Assembly (NCBI RefSeq): GCF_958450345.1
Contig: NC_088780.1
Location: 113,782,226 to 113,846,225 of the forward strand
DNA length: 64,000 nt
Source of the DNA: Calliphora vicina
Taxonomy: Eukaryota > Arthropoda > Insecta > Diptera > Calliphoridae
Reading direction: 5' to 3'
Both the position numbers and the translations under genes were made by a program. The notes beneath the pieces were generated by a model. The model was not told the DNA's origin, did not search any database, and was given only the letters and a program-made list of their open reading frames with translations. Below are positions 54,860 to 64,000 of this stretch, piece after piece (the stretch's first letter is position 1; every line of letters begins with the position of its first letter).

Positions 54860-55345
54860 TCACCGTTTACTTTTTGCCATAGGCGCCGATGGATTTTCGC
54901 CCTTATAAAAATCTTTAAGCAACTCCATGGCCTCGTCGGCCCTCAAACCACCTTTAATATTCAAATGGTGACCCACAACTAGTGGCACATCAACTACTGT
55001 CTTACCACCAAAACGATCGTTAGCACAACCATAAACGATTTCTTTAACTCTCAGATCATGCAAAGCCGCCGAACACATTATACATGGCTCCACTGTTACT
55101 ACGACTGAAATGTGTGGAAAAACTTCTGAATGTTTCAACTTATTTGATGAGCAGTATTGCAAGACCTGATCGATGCAGATGAATTCAGCATGGCGGCTGG
55201 CATTTTTAGTTGCATTAACTTGATTACCACCACGAGCTATAATGGCACCATTGTATATGAAAACACAGCCCACTGGAACTTCGCCGGAGGCCAGAGCTTG
55301 GCGAGCTTCTGCAAATGCCTCTTCCATAAAGTCATCAACTGCCAT
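54860..55345 (-). CDS. ADAT2: ADAT2, catalytic subunit of tRNA adenosine-34 deaminase
   Basis: 161 codons, single exon. With ADAT3 this enzyme converts A34 to inosine at the wobble base of several tRNAs. The CDA-type zinc site is complete: HAE at 52-54 (His ligand and catalytic Glu) and PCIMC at 87-91 (Cys88 and Cys91 ligands). GEVPVGCVFI near 21-30 and VKEIVYGCANDRFGG near 100-114 are further family blocks. The Val in the PCxMC-adjacent region and the Glu-His-type arrangement are those of ADAT2 rather than ADAT3 (which lacks the catalytic Glu). Length is normal for the family. AATAAA on the minus strand lies about 60 nt past the stop (54794-54803). Intact. The symbol is the generic family name. 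Confidence 0.95.
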   Translation of the reverse strand: MAVDDFMEEAFAEARQALASGEVPVGCVFIYNGAIIARGGNQVNATKNASRHAEFICIDQVLQYCSSNKLKHSEVFPHISVVVTVEPCIMCSAALHDLRVKEIVYGCANDRFGGKTVVDVPLVVGHHLNIKGGLRADEAMELLKDFYKGENPSAPMAKSKR

Positions 55346-55555
55346 GATTAAAGTGTGTTTGGGTTAAATTTATTTTATTTTGTCTTACAAATTTAAACAA
55401 TAGTTTTTGTTTACAAAAAGAAAATATGTCAAGTTGTGGAAATGTTGTCAACAATTTAATAATTATAAAAGCGTTGAAATAATAATTCATACAAATGTAA
55501 ATTGACTTTTGGAGTAGTATCTTCAAAATCGTATTTTAAAATTAATGGGTTTGGA
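55346..55555. other. ADAT2 upstream region
   Basis: Presumed promoter and 5' UTR of ADAT2. Nothing specific recognised. Confidence 0.4.
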
Positions 55556-56015
55556 TTTTTACCTCCGCAGTAGTGTCGAAAAAACCGGCAAATTCAAAAA
55601 CACACTTTTTCGGTTAAACCGGAAAGTGTGTTTTTGAAAAACCGGGTTTGGCTATTGTCTTTTAAAAAACTGTTTAAACGGTTTCGGTTTTTTAAAGACA
55701 AAAACCGTTAACCGGTTTATATTAAATTTTTATTTAGCACTTTTTAATTTTTAAAGCTCTATCATTATACAATTATTTTATTTATTTTACGAAATATTGT
55801 CAAACGCTACAATTTTCTTTAAAATAATTCAATATTTTTAAAAATTGTATCAAAGTTTTTTTAAATATGTTTGATTGAGCTTTAGAAAATATATTTCATT
55901 AAAACCGGTTAAACATCTTACAAAAACCGGTATGTCAAAAAACCGAAACCGGTGGAGTTTACAAAGATAAAAAACCGGTTGACCGGTTTTCGGTTTTGGA
56001 TACTCTACTCCGGAG
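55556..56015. repeat. ACCGGTT-rich repeat element
   Basis: About ten ACCGG/CCGGTT motifs in 450 bp, several in the full form AACCGGTT or close to it (about 55709, 55902, 55973, 55980), plus an inverted pair around 55575-55650 (AAAACACACTTT / AAAGTGTGTTTT). The ends CTCCGCAGTAGTGT and, inward from the right, CTCCGGAGTAGAGT suggest weak inverted termini, so it is probably a MITE. It lies between ADAT2 and Det. Confidence 0.55.
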
Positions 56016-57001
56016 TATGTCAATAAGCAGTTTCGCATATTTTTTTAATAGTCCACTTCTAAACATTATACACCTTAAGATTCTGAAAGTCTATTAATTG
56101 TAAAAAAATTAAGGGCCTCATTTATTACTCTGAATAGTTCAATTTTTTTAAATTATATTTTCGTGAGTAGCACTTTTAACAGTAAAAAGTGAAGCACAAA
56201 ACAATGCACGTTTTTTGCTCACTTATAGTTTAGGAGTTATATGTTAATACCTCCTTACCGGTTTGTCCGATATTAATAATATTAATGTCATATACATAAT
56301 TTAAGAACAAATCAAGATCCCAGTAACTGTTTATATTTATATAATTTTTTTTTATATTTTCATAATTTTCTGTTATGCCAGGCATCGGCCGGGGAATTTT
56401 TATTCATTATTGGCCTGATATATTTTGACTTTATAACATTAACGTATAACATTTTAGTGTTTATAATTATGAGAGCTATCAACAAAAAAATTATTAAAAT
56501 GCAAGCTGTTTCAACGATGTTTATTTATGCCCAAGTTTAAAAATATCAGTGTTCAAGGTTGTATATCTTTTGAAAGTTTTTGTCAATGTATTTCAAATGT
56601 TATATAATTTGTTGAAATCGGATATATGGCAGATGTGATATCTATGATTACATTTCAAATCTTTAAATGCAAAACAAATTTCTACATCAAAATACAAAAA
56701 AATCCGCTGGAGTTTTTTTTCCCATTTTTAACACTGAATTTGAATAGGAAAAAGATCCCGCAATTCAGTCATATATTTAAGCGATTTTTTACTCAGTTGA
56801 AGACCTTTGTACAAAATAAATCACAATATTTGTCGATTTAAAAAATGCTACATTGACAAATAGCCATTTAAACAGCTGCTGCCTACAACATTTGTAATAG
56901 CGACCACTATATTTCAAAACAAGCGTTCACATTTTATATATTTTATTAAAACCAATATAGAAATGTCATTATATGCTAAGATTATGATAAAAAAATTATT
57001 G
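56016..57001. other. Region downstream of Det, nothing recognised
   Basis: AT-rich. Includes the Det 3' end signals (TTTATT on the plus strand at 56942-56947, 55 nt past the stop). No other feature. Confidence 0.5.
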
Positions 57002-57527
57002 CTAATGTATGCACTTTCCGATTTTTTTTTCTGCTATATACTTGTCTAATTCCGCAGAGGACAAAACACTAAACCGAGTCTTCACAGCATTCATACATTT
57101 CATCAATTTATTACGAAGCACAGCCGAGAGTATATTTAAGAATTCTTCCAACTTGAGAAAAAAAAAATAATATAAATTAGCATTTACTTGTACATAAAAA
57201 ACAAACAAGAGTACTTACCGTCAATTCACTTTCTCTATGACCATATTTAACAAATTGACACTGAGGTGCATGTTTGATATGTTCCTTCCAGGGATCATCG
57301 GTGGGATCCCAACCATGCAATTGTTTGCTACAGACGAAACATGTAGCGGCATCGTCTTCTTCTTTATTTCGGTTACCCGTCCAATAGAAACCAGCTTCAG
57401 CCATTTTTGTAATACTGCATGATGAAGTTTCATCATACGGCCACTTTTCAAAACTATCAATGCGATGCTGCTCCATGAGATACACTTCCTTAAACTTGTC
57501 AAATTTATCAGATGTAATTTCACTCAT
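57002..57527 (-). CDS. Det: Deterin (survivin-type BIR protein)
   Basis: Spliced CDS: complement(join(57002..57151, 57219..57527)), 152 aa. Survivin/BIRC5 proteins join INCENP, Borealin and Aurora B in the chromosomal passenger complex at centromeres and spindle midzone; the fly protein was also described as an apoptosis inhibitor. The single BIR domain is complete: MAEAGFYWTG, then zinc ligands C63, C66, H83 and C90 (CX2CX16HX6C) with GWDPTDDPW between. After the domain a helical tail (LEEFLNILSAVLRNKLMKCM to IGKCIH) matches the long C-terminal helix that distinguishes survivins from other BIR proteins. The intron is 67 nt, phase 0, GT-AG. ATG at 57527; length agrees with fly Deterin. Confidence 0.95.
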
Positions 57528-58079
57528 CTTTTTATCAATTTTGAAGCGTTTTTAAACAGCAATTTGCACAAAAATGTAATAAATAACTCGCAGCTTACTT
57601 TGATTTGTACACTTCGTTTTAATAGGCGTCACTTTCGCGGTCTGATTGTTGTTGTTTGCAGTTTGGCGTTTGAATTTTTTCTGTAACCTTATTCATTTAA
57701 GTTGGCAACGTTATGAAGTGTCATTTAAAAAAAGAAAAGTCTGTCAACGAATTTTTATCGACGGCGGTAAAAGATTAAAAATTGTCGGCGTTGCACAGTG
57801 CGTTGTCACATAGGTAAAAATTCGGCCACCACAATTTGTAATATACTTTTTGAAAGCTAATAATCCATACTATAACTAGAATGGCCACCTTTTGAAATTT
57901 CCAAAACGGGACACCACTAAATGATCAGAGAAAAAAATCAAACAAATTCGTTTATAATTATTATCCTATTTTATTTATTAAATATAACACATTAATTTTA
58001 ATTGTGTAAAATCTGGTGAACTATCTCTGTGAAAGTCTTCGAACTTTATACGAGCCAATTTCTTATCTGTGTAGGAAGT

Positions 58080-58500
58080 CTAACCAAAAATGGGACTGAT
58101 CGGAATAGGGGGCGTGGTACGTTCTATAGAGATTAAATAGTTATTTTCGAATATCTGGAGAACTATAATTGTGGAAATCTTAAAATTTTGCCCTAATATC
58201 ACCCTTACTATTATACATAGTCTGGGTGAAAATGTTATTGTATTAGTGGGCGTGGCACTTCTCATACAAAGTAAATAGTTAATTTCGAATATCTGGAGTA
58301 TTATAATTGTAATGTATTTAAACTTTGTATGAATCATATTATCACTATACGGAGTTTGGCTGTAAATGGGCGAGATTGGATTTTTTGAAAGTAAATAGTT
58401 ATTTTCAAATATGAATCAATTATATCACGACACGAAGTTTAACCAAAAATGGGAAGAATCGGAACAGGGGTTAGCCACCTACCACACAAAGGAAAAGAAC
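58080..58500. repeat. Degenerate tandem repeat, about 120-130 bp unit
   Basis: Three to four units share GTTTAACCAAAAATGGG, GGGCGTGG.AC, AAATAGTTATTTTCGAATAT and CTGGAG.A.TATAATTGT. Divergence between units is marked. Similar arrays occur in 3' regions of insect LINEs, but nothing coding is attached here. Confidence 0.65.
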
Positions 58501-59116
58501 CGGCTGTCGTGGGAATGTTATTTTTAGTTGTGTAGTTTGGTTCTACATATGTAGTCCTATTAAATGTGAGTACCAAATTTCATTTGTCTTAAAGCCGAGT
58601 TTTTAACGTTTTATAATATGAACTGGCAGCACCGCTGTAAAATATAATTAATTTGTTTCAAACTATATTTTATAACAACTCTAATTTGTTAATGATATAC
58701 ATATGTAATACAAATTATAGAGTATTTCGTTTGCTAGCTTCTACAAATTAGTTTTATATTGGCACCTAAAATGTAAATGACGTATCTTCATTTATACAAA
58801 TTTTAAAGTGATGGGCGAATATACCTATTTTGATCTTGAGTGGCTCATATAATGTAGATAATAAAATTTCGAAATAAATTTCGAATATAAATAAAGTAGA
58901 AATTTATAACCGATTATGGCCAATAAGCTAGGTTGTTGGAAAAAAAAAATAATAAATAAATATAAAAAACCCTGTTCTGTAAATCGTGTGATTTCAAATA
59001 TAAGCGATTTCCAAAAACGAATAATTGATAAATTCATGTTCTGCACATCTCACGATTTTGTACATTGAAACAGTATTGTGTAATCGAAAAAAATGTGGAT
59101 TCGATTTACAGAACAC

Positions 59117-59231
59117 TAGGGATGATAAACGAGGCTGGGTTATACAAATCCCGGGATTCGGGATTTTAGAAATGGAATGTAATCTTCCTAAAATATCAAA
59201 AATCTCGTAACTTTTCGGGATTGGCATCCCT
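59117..59231. mobile_element. Short MITE, TAGGGATG ends
   Basis: Starts TAGGGATGATAAACGAGG and ends TTTTCGGGATTGGCATCCCTA, with an internal palindrome-like CCCGGGATTCGGG. About 115 bp, no coding. No target duplication identified. Confidence 0.55.
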
Positions 59232-59566
59232 ACAGTTCACCAAATCATGTGAATTCGTTTTAAAATCAAATCAGATTCTGTAAATCGGAATCGAGTAACG
59301 ATTTGGTGCCACAATTATATATACATATTATGTTAAACGCACTAAATAGGCTAAATATAAAAAGCAGATTAGAGTTAAACATTTATACGAAAAATGAAAA
59401 GAGGGAAAGCACCAGCACAACCATATAGTCTGAGAAATACCGATGATTTCAGACTACAGCGATCCATGGGAAAAAATATATATAATTCATTACCAAATAA
59501 TGTAAAATCTGAAACAAATGAATATATATATTTCAAAGTATTAATAATACTAATAAACATAATTGG

Positions 59567-59809
59567 GGGGTATTCACACGGTCTACTATTTGGTCATATT
59601 GTCATAATGTCCTAATATATTAGATAGTTTAAACAAATTTTTGTTGTGTTTCAAACAAAAAAGTTCTAAACAAATAACACTATTTGAAGCTTGTTTATTG
59701 TTTTGCCATAAAATAATTCTTTTTTTTTTGTTTAAAACACAACAACAGCTATTGTAATATATTAGGACATTATGACAATATGACTAATAGCAGGCCATGT
59801 GAATACCCC
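59567..59809. mobile_element. MITE, CATATTGTCATAATG family, copy 2
   Basis: Ends GGGGTATTCACACGGTCTAC and, read inward from the right, GGGGTATTCACATGGCCTGC. Arms of about 55 bp include GTCATATTGTCATAATGTCC. Same family as 24246-24493 in knk intron 1, with better preserved ends. Confidence 0.85.
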
Positions 59810-60155
59810 AAATAATAATAATCTCTTGGACGAAATTTATTAGCTATAAAAAATTAAAATAACTCGAAAATTAACTTGTCATTTACAAGCAGTTTTTATA
59901 ATTGGCGAATTTCTAAACGAACGATTCGTATATAAACTAATTCGTTACAAATATTATAAATTAAACTATTTAGTACAATTCGAGTTTAATGTTTTTATTT
60001 TTAAACATAGTACATATAAAAAATTAAATATAAATGAATTCAATTCTTTTTTTTTTGTTATGCATACATTTTAAAATAAGTCCAGCTTATTTGCATATTA
60101 AATTGTAAGAATTAAAATGACTTAAAATGAAAACTACAAAAACTATTAAATTGCT

Positions 60156-61646
60156 TCAAGTTGCATATAATTCATTTCTCAAATACTTTAGCAAATCCTC
60201 ATCGTTCAAAAAATTTTCTGCTTTCTCTGGCCAATTGTTATTATTTAACGATCTGGGACTGGGGTGTGCCAGGCGTAATAGACGTTTATTTTTACAATAT
60301 TCAGATTTTTTAAGAGTATCATGCACATACGCCCCAATAGCTACAATGATTTCTGGTTGTATTATTTGCAATATTTGTTCAGTGGTGCGTAAACATTCAT
60401 CGCGAATTTGTTGCTTATAAGGACCTTTTAATTCACTTGGTGTGATATTGTTACCATTGCTGTTAAAAAACACTAGTGGGCAAAAGTTGTGTACAAAACA
60501 CTGCTCAAAAAATGTATCAAGAGATCCCTTTGATAACTTCTGAAATAAAGTCCATAGACGTTTGCCACTTGGTTCTTCACGTGTACTTGCCAAGCCCTCG
60601 ACAGGACGCTTGGGATGAATTATGGTCGGTTTGTCAACTGTACCGCGAAGTCCCATAATATTTTTTACGGTTGTGATATTGCCAAAGGGTATCTGAAAGA
60701 AATGAAAACGTTAAACTTCAACTCAAAATATGAGGAAATAAGATGGACAATTAACATTTTTCAATTCAAAAACATTTTTAAGATCTATTAAGATTTCCAA
60801 GACTGGCTACCGATTCGAAACGATTAAAAGGTTGTAGATTTCATTAAACTCAATTGTTGAAATAAAGAGTTTGTAGTTTTATAATTCAAATTGTGGAATA
60901 ATATAGGGAATATTGGTTAAGGTATTAAAAGGTAATGGTATTTTAGAGGTAAAGGTAGTTGAGTTGAAAGGGTATGTTAGGAGTGACGGTAGCCAACCTT
61001 AATGTTTTCTGAATTGATGAAATATAATTTTGACCAAATACTTTTTTGTTACATTTTAAATTCAAATTGTTCCAATGTGCCTGCGTTTAAAAGTTATTTT
61101 TAAATTCATCCAGACTAGTGAATGGTATGAAAAGCTAATATTTTGCAAATTTTAATGAAAACAAAAAACGTAGACAATACTAAAAATTCAGGAATTTTAT
61201 TTCTATTTCGATTAATCGCTATCAAAAACCGACTTCAGCATAAAAATCGGAGTATATGATGGATCACGAAATAATCGTTTTTAGACCCTGAAAATCGATT
61301 TTCGACCATAATCGTAATCGATTTACCATTTACTAAACCAGACAATCCTACTTTTGTTATTAAAATGTCCATGTTATAATTTGTAATTTACACTCTGTTA
61401 ACTACTTACACCTGTCTGCACCATACCATTAGGTCCTGGATTCAAACCAATGAACAATAATTTTTGCCGTCCATTCAAATATTTTTTAAGATAAGCACAA
61501 TGTATATCAGAGGCATACTCAACTGGATTATAAATATGAGATATTACTGGATTTGGTAGAAAATGTCTAAGTTTTTCATTTAAGTCCGTCTCTAAATTGT
61601 GAAATTGTCTCCATAGTTCTAGAGATGGATTGTTTTCGGCTAACAT
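60156..61646 (-). CDS. SMUG1: SMUG1 uracil-DNA glycosylase (exons 1B and 2)
   Basis: Spliced CDS: complement(join(60156..60692, 61410..61646)), 257 aa. SMUG1 removes uracil and some oxidised pyrimidines from DNA, starting base excision repair. The first exon holds HIYNPVEYA and the active-site block LLFIGLNPGPNGMVQTG, which continues after splicing with IPFGN. Exon 2 has the second catalytic motif LAHPSPRS and conserved IIVAIGAYV. The donor is GGT/GTAAGT and acceptor TTTCAG/ATA, phase 0. A TAA lies directly before the ATG in frame, so this exon starts translation. Length is close to other SMUG1 proteins. The intron carries a MITE. A second first exon lies 107 bp upstream (61754-62080). Confidence 0.93.
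60798..61003. mobile_element. MITE in SMUG1 intron, GGCTACCG ends
   Basis: Begins AAGACTGGCTACCGATTCG and ends CGGTAGCCAACCTT; GGTAA/GGTAG motifs inside. Same family as 36029-36181 in Fem-1. Confidence 0.7.
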
Positions 61647-61753
61647 TTAAACAACACAATTATTTTATGCTTTCTGTAATTTTATTTTGCAACTACTCGC
61701 CCTCAACAATTTTTCAGTTGTGTATGTACATCAGCAGCATTTTTATCACTCAC

Positions 61754-62080
61754 CCCAGTTTGCCCCATACCATCGTGTCCCGGATTCATACCAATAAACA
61801 ATAACTTTTTAGTTCCTTTTAAATAATGCTTCAGATATTCGCAGTGCAGTTGGGCTGCATATTCAACGGGATTGTAAATGTGTGTTATTTCATGGCCAGG
61901 CTGGAAATGGCATAGGTTTTCATTTAGTTGACATTCTAAATTATAGACATGTTGCCACAAGGATGTGGAAAATAAATGTGACGTTTTTAATGCCTTGATA
62001 TTATTGTTTGTCTCCTGCAAATTAATGTCGTTAGTAACAACTTTGTTTGTTGCTCTTCTGACCAACTTTTTCTTTAACAT
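61754..62080 (-). CDS. Alternative or duplicated SMUG1 first coding exon (1A)
   Basis: 109 codons from ATG at 62080 to a donor ACTGGG/GTGAGT. The last 69 residues align with exon 1B, about 44 identical by eye (shared HIYNPVEYA, LKxYLxG, KLLFIG.NPG, GM.QTG). The donor phase (0) and the break point after QTG are the same, so it could splice to exon 2 at 60692 to make a 287-aa SMUG1. It has an extra basic N-terminus (MLKKKLVRRATNKVV) and His instead of Pro after NPG in the active-site block. An in-frame TAA lies about 27 nt upstream of the ATG. It has no exon 2 of its own. It may be an alternative first exon, or the surviving part of a tandem gene copy. Confidence 0.8.
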
Positions 62081-62853
62081 GTTTCTTTTGAATTTGGCAA
62101 TTATTTAAAAAATCCGTTTTTAATAAAAAGTTTGTTTATTGTTATTATTTTTATGTATTTGTTTTGTTTGGAAAGCAATAGTCAGCTGTTTTGTGACATT
62201 CAATGGGAATGACTAACAAGAGCGATTTGGCTTCAACAGGGTGTGTATTTTTTAAATATTACAAAAATATTTTAACGGTTTTTCACGCGTTTGCAGATAA
62301 TTCCCCAGTAAAAGAACGTTTTATTTTTATTTAATACAAAATTTAAATTTTTATTTTCATTCGTTTACTTAAATCTACATACTTTTTATGGCATTTTATT
62401 GTAATAATATTTTAAATAATTTATTTCAATAATTAGTTATTAAAAAATACCTTTTTAAAAATATCCTAAAATAAGAATAGAAAAACTGCTTACAACCTAA
62501 ATGAACGGAAATTGGCAATATATGGAATTAACTTAATTAACTTAAAATATCCGACCATTTTCCTCTTTTCTAAAAGAAATCAAAAAACCAACACCGATAC
62601 CCAATAGTTTTTCTTAGAATTAAAATACGTATTTGTTTAAATCTAAAATAAATATTGCTTATAGTCCATCATTTGTTATGCCTGCAAGAAAGTGGGGAAA
62701 TGGAATACAACCAAAAAGAAATTAGGTCCGTATGTCGATATTTTGCAAGCATAGCAAACGAATCTTTTATTTAATATTACAATCTTAAAGCCTAACTAAG
62801 TCTAAGTAAGTATTTAGTAGGAGGGAAAGAGGGCGTATGGTGGCATTAATAAT
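62081..62853. other. Intergenic between SMUG1 and chitin-binding gene
   Basis: Presumed SMUG1 promoter at the left and the 3' UTR of the chitin-binding gene at the right; TTTATT on the plus strand at 62767-62772 gives a minus-strand AATAAA about 82 nt past that stop. Nothing else seen. Confidence 0.55.
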
Positions 62854-64000
62854 TTAAATTTTAAGATTTCTACGTCTATTGCCAATATTTGACCATTCCA
62901 CTGGTATCGATGATGAGACATCATACTTGGTTGTTGCACAATTTTGCAATTTCTGTGTACGTTCGCAACGGCGACTTATTGACCAATAGGTGAAACCTTT
63001 AGGACATCTAAATATTTGTCCTTCTAAGCGTTGAGTTTGGGTTGAAAATTGACATTTCACAAAGAGCTGAGCGCATTCATCATTATTTAAGGCAAAGTGT
63101 CCGTCTTTGGGACACAGGGGTGTAGTTGAACGAATTTGAATCTAAACAAATTAAAAAAAAATTAAAACAGAGTTATTTAAATTGAATTGTTCTACTCTAA
63201 CTTACCATATGACTGTGCTTGTACTCCTCTTCATATAATGCTGTTTGCGTTCTAGACTTTGTCTCACAATCTTCACCAGGCTTTGGGACATCACATCTAT
63301 TGAGATTTTCGTGGTATACAGTGCCATTGGGACATTTAAAGACAACTATACTTTGATCATAGCTATCGGCATTTTCAGTACATTGATAGAACATGTTACA
63401 ATGTTTTGGATGACGTCTGAAGCCTGTCGGACATATGAACAGATTTTGACCTGCACTGGTTGGTGGACAGGGAGCTGTTGTATTGCTAGAAGTTTCTGGT
63501 TGTGTTGTGGTTTGACCGGTAATTGGTTCAAGTGTTGTTGTTTCGGGTTTCGTAGTGGTTGTAGTGTCCTTAGATGTCTCCGTAGTTTCTAGAGGCTTGT
63601 CTGTGGTAGTACTTTCTAAAGGTTGAGAAGTTGTTGTGGTATCCTTAGGAATTTCAGTTGTAGTTGGTTCCGGTTTGCCCGTAGTAGTGGTGTCTTTGGG
63701 ATTTTCAGTTGTTGTAGGTTCTGGTTTGTCCGTAGTAGTGGTGTCTTTGGGATATTCAGTTGTTGTAGTTTCTGGTTTTCCCATGATTGTGGTATCCTTG
63801 GGATTTTCGGTAGTTGTAGTTTCAGGTTTTCCCATGGTTGTGGTTTCCTTAGGTTTTTCAGTTGTAGTGGGATCTGTTGTGGCAATTGTGGTAGTTTCTT
63901 TTGGATTTTCAGTTGTTGTCTCAGGTTTTTCCGTAGTTGTAGTATCCTTAGCATTCTCAGTTGTTGTTGACTCCGGTTTGCCTGTTGAACTAATTTCAGT
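62854..64000 (-). CDS. Mucin-like chitin-binding (peritrophin-A) protein, 3' part
   Basis: Two exons in the window: complement(join(62854..63141, 63206..>64000)); the first part lies beyond 64000. An extracellular Thr/Pro-rich stalk of about 17-residue repeats (GKPETTTTENPKDTTT and variants) is likely O-glycosylated. It leads into a chitin-binding type-2 domain (FICPTGFRRHPKHCNMFYQC, FKCPNGTVYHENLNRCD, GEDC) and, after the 64-nt intron (phase 0), a second, more diverged domain (LCPKDGHFALNNDECAQLF, FRCPKGFTYWSISRRCE, QNC). Proteins of this build bind chitin in peritrophic matrix, cuticle or tracheal lining. The tail (IPVEWSNIGNRRRNLKI) is not hydrophobic, so it is probably secreted. Signal peptide not visible because it is outside the window. 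Confidence 0.9.
63597..63990 (-). repeat. 51-bp coding minisatellite of the mucin-like stalk
   Basis: Minus-strand units of 17 codons, GKPE(T/P)TTTE.PKDTTT, are clearest between about 63630 and 63840, with more diverged units on both sides. Unit changes keep the frame. Confidence 0.85.

Larger units (their letters stand above)
57528..60155. other. Intergenic between Det and SMUG1
   Basis: No gene seen. Contains the tandem array at 58080-58500 and MITEs at 59117-59231 and 59567-59809. Remaining sequence is AT-rich. The 73-codon frame at 59394-59615 runs into the MITE and is not supported as a gene. Confidence 0.5.

Noticed and set aside
61703..62080. Second complete SMUG1 gene
   Set aside because: Only the first exon is duplicated; the frame ends a few codons after the donor and there is no second copy of exon 2. 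Treated as an alternative or remnant first exon.
1..64000. tRNA, rRNA or snRNA genes
   Set aside because: No cloverleaf with A and B boxes or rRNA core sequence was found by eye; a covariance-model scan would be needed to exclude small ones.

Overview
The window looks like nuclear DNA of a higher dipteran, most likely a calyptrate fly. This is inference from very AT-rich sequence, GT-AG introns, gene content of Drosophila type (tws, knk, Fem-1, Det) and many dipteran-type transposons. There are no bacterial features. About 80 percent is non-coding and repeat-dense.

Left part (1-20.3 kb): the last coding exon of twins (tws, PP2A B55 subunit) ends at 3024 on the + strand, and its preceding intron holds two inverted-repeat elements. 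From 5.5 to 17.5 kb is a transposon graveyard: two hAT elements in opposite orientation sharing three copies of one 8-bp target site, Tc1-like and R1-clade relics, MITEs and a dispersed family ending in a TATACCCTACACC motif.

Middle part (20.3-40 kb): a complete 9-exon knickkopf gene (knk, +; 711 aa) has a 6.3-kb first intron that contains an AT-rich element with a perfect 8-bp target duplication. It converges on a complete 8-exon Fem-1 gene (-; 675 aa), the substrate receptor of a ubiquitin ligase. Fem-1 introns hold a CACTA-like element with 127-bp inverted ends, MITEs and a mariner relic.

Right part (43.8-64 kb): a very young 6.5-kb Ty3/gypsy LTR retrotransposon (-) has LTRs that look identical, a TAAC target duplication, one uninterrupted 1601-codon gag-pol frame and a Gln/Asn-rich tail. 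It is followed by a broken but end-to-end Tc1-like transposon, then four minus-strand genes: ADAT2 (tRNA A34 deaminase), Det (survivin/BIR protein), SMUG1 (uracil-DNA glycosylase, with a tandemly duplicated first coding exon) and the 3' part of a mucin-like chitin-binding protein that runs off the window.

The genes are independent housekeeping or cuticle genes, not an operon-like system. Knk and the chitin-binding protein both concern chitin matrices but nothing in the sequence links them. The most unusual items are the duplicated SMUG1 first exon, the inverted hAT pair, the young LTR element with its low-complexity tail, and a 48-bp perfect hairpin.
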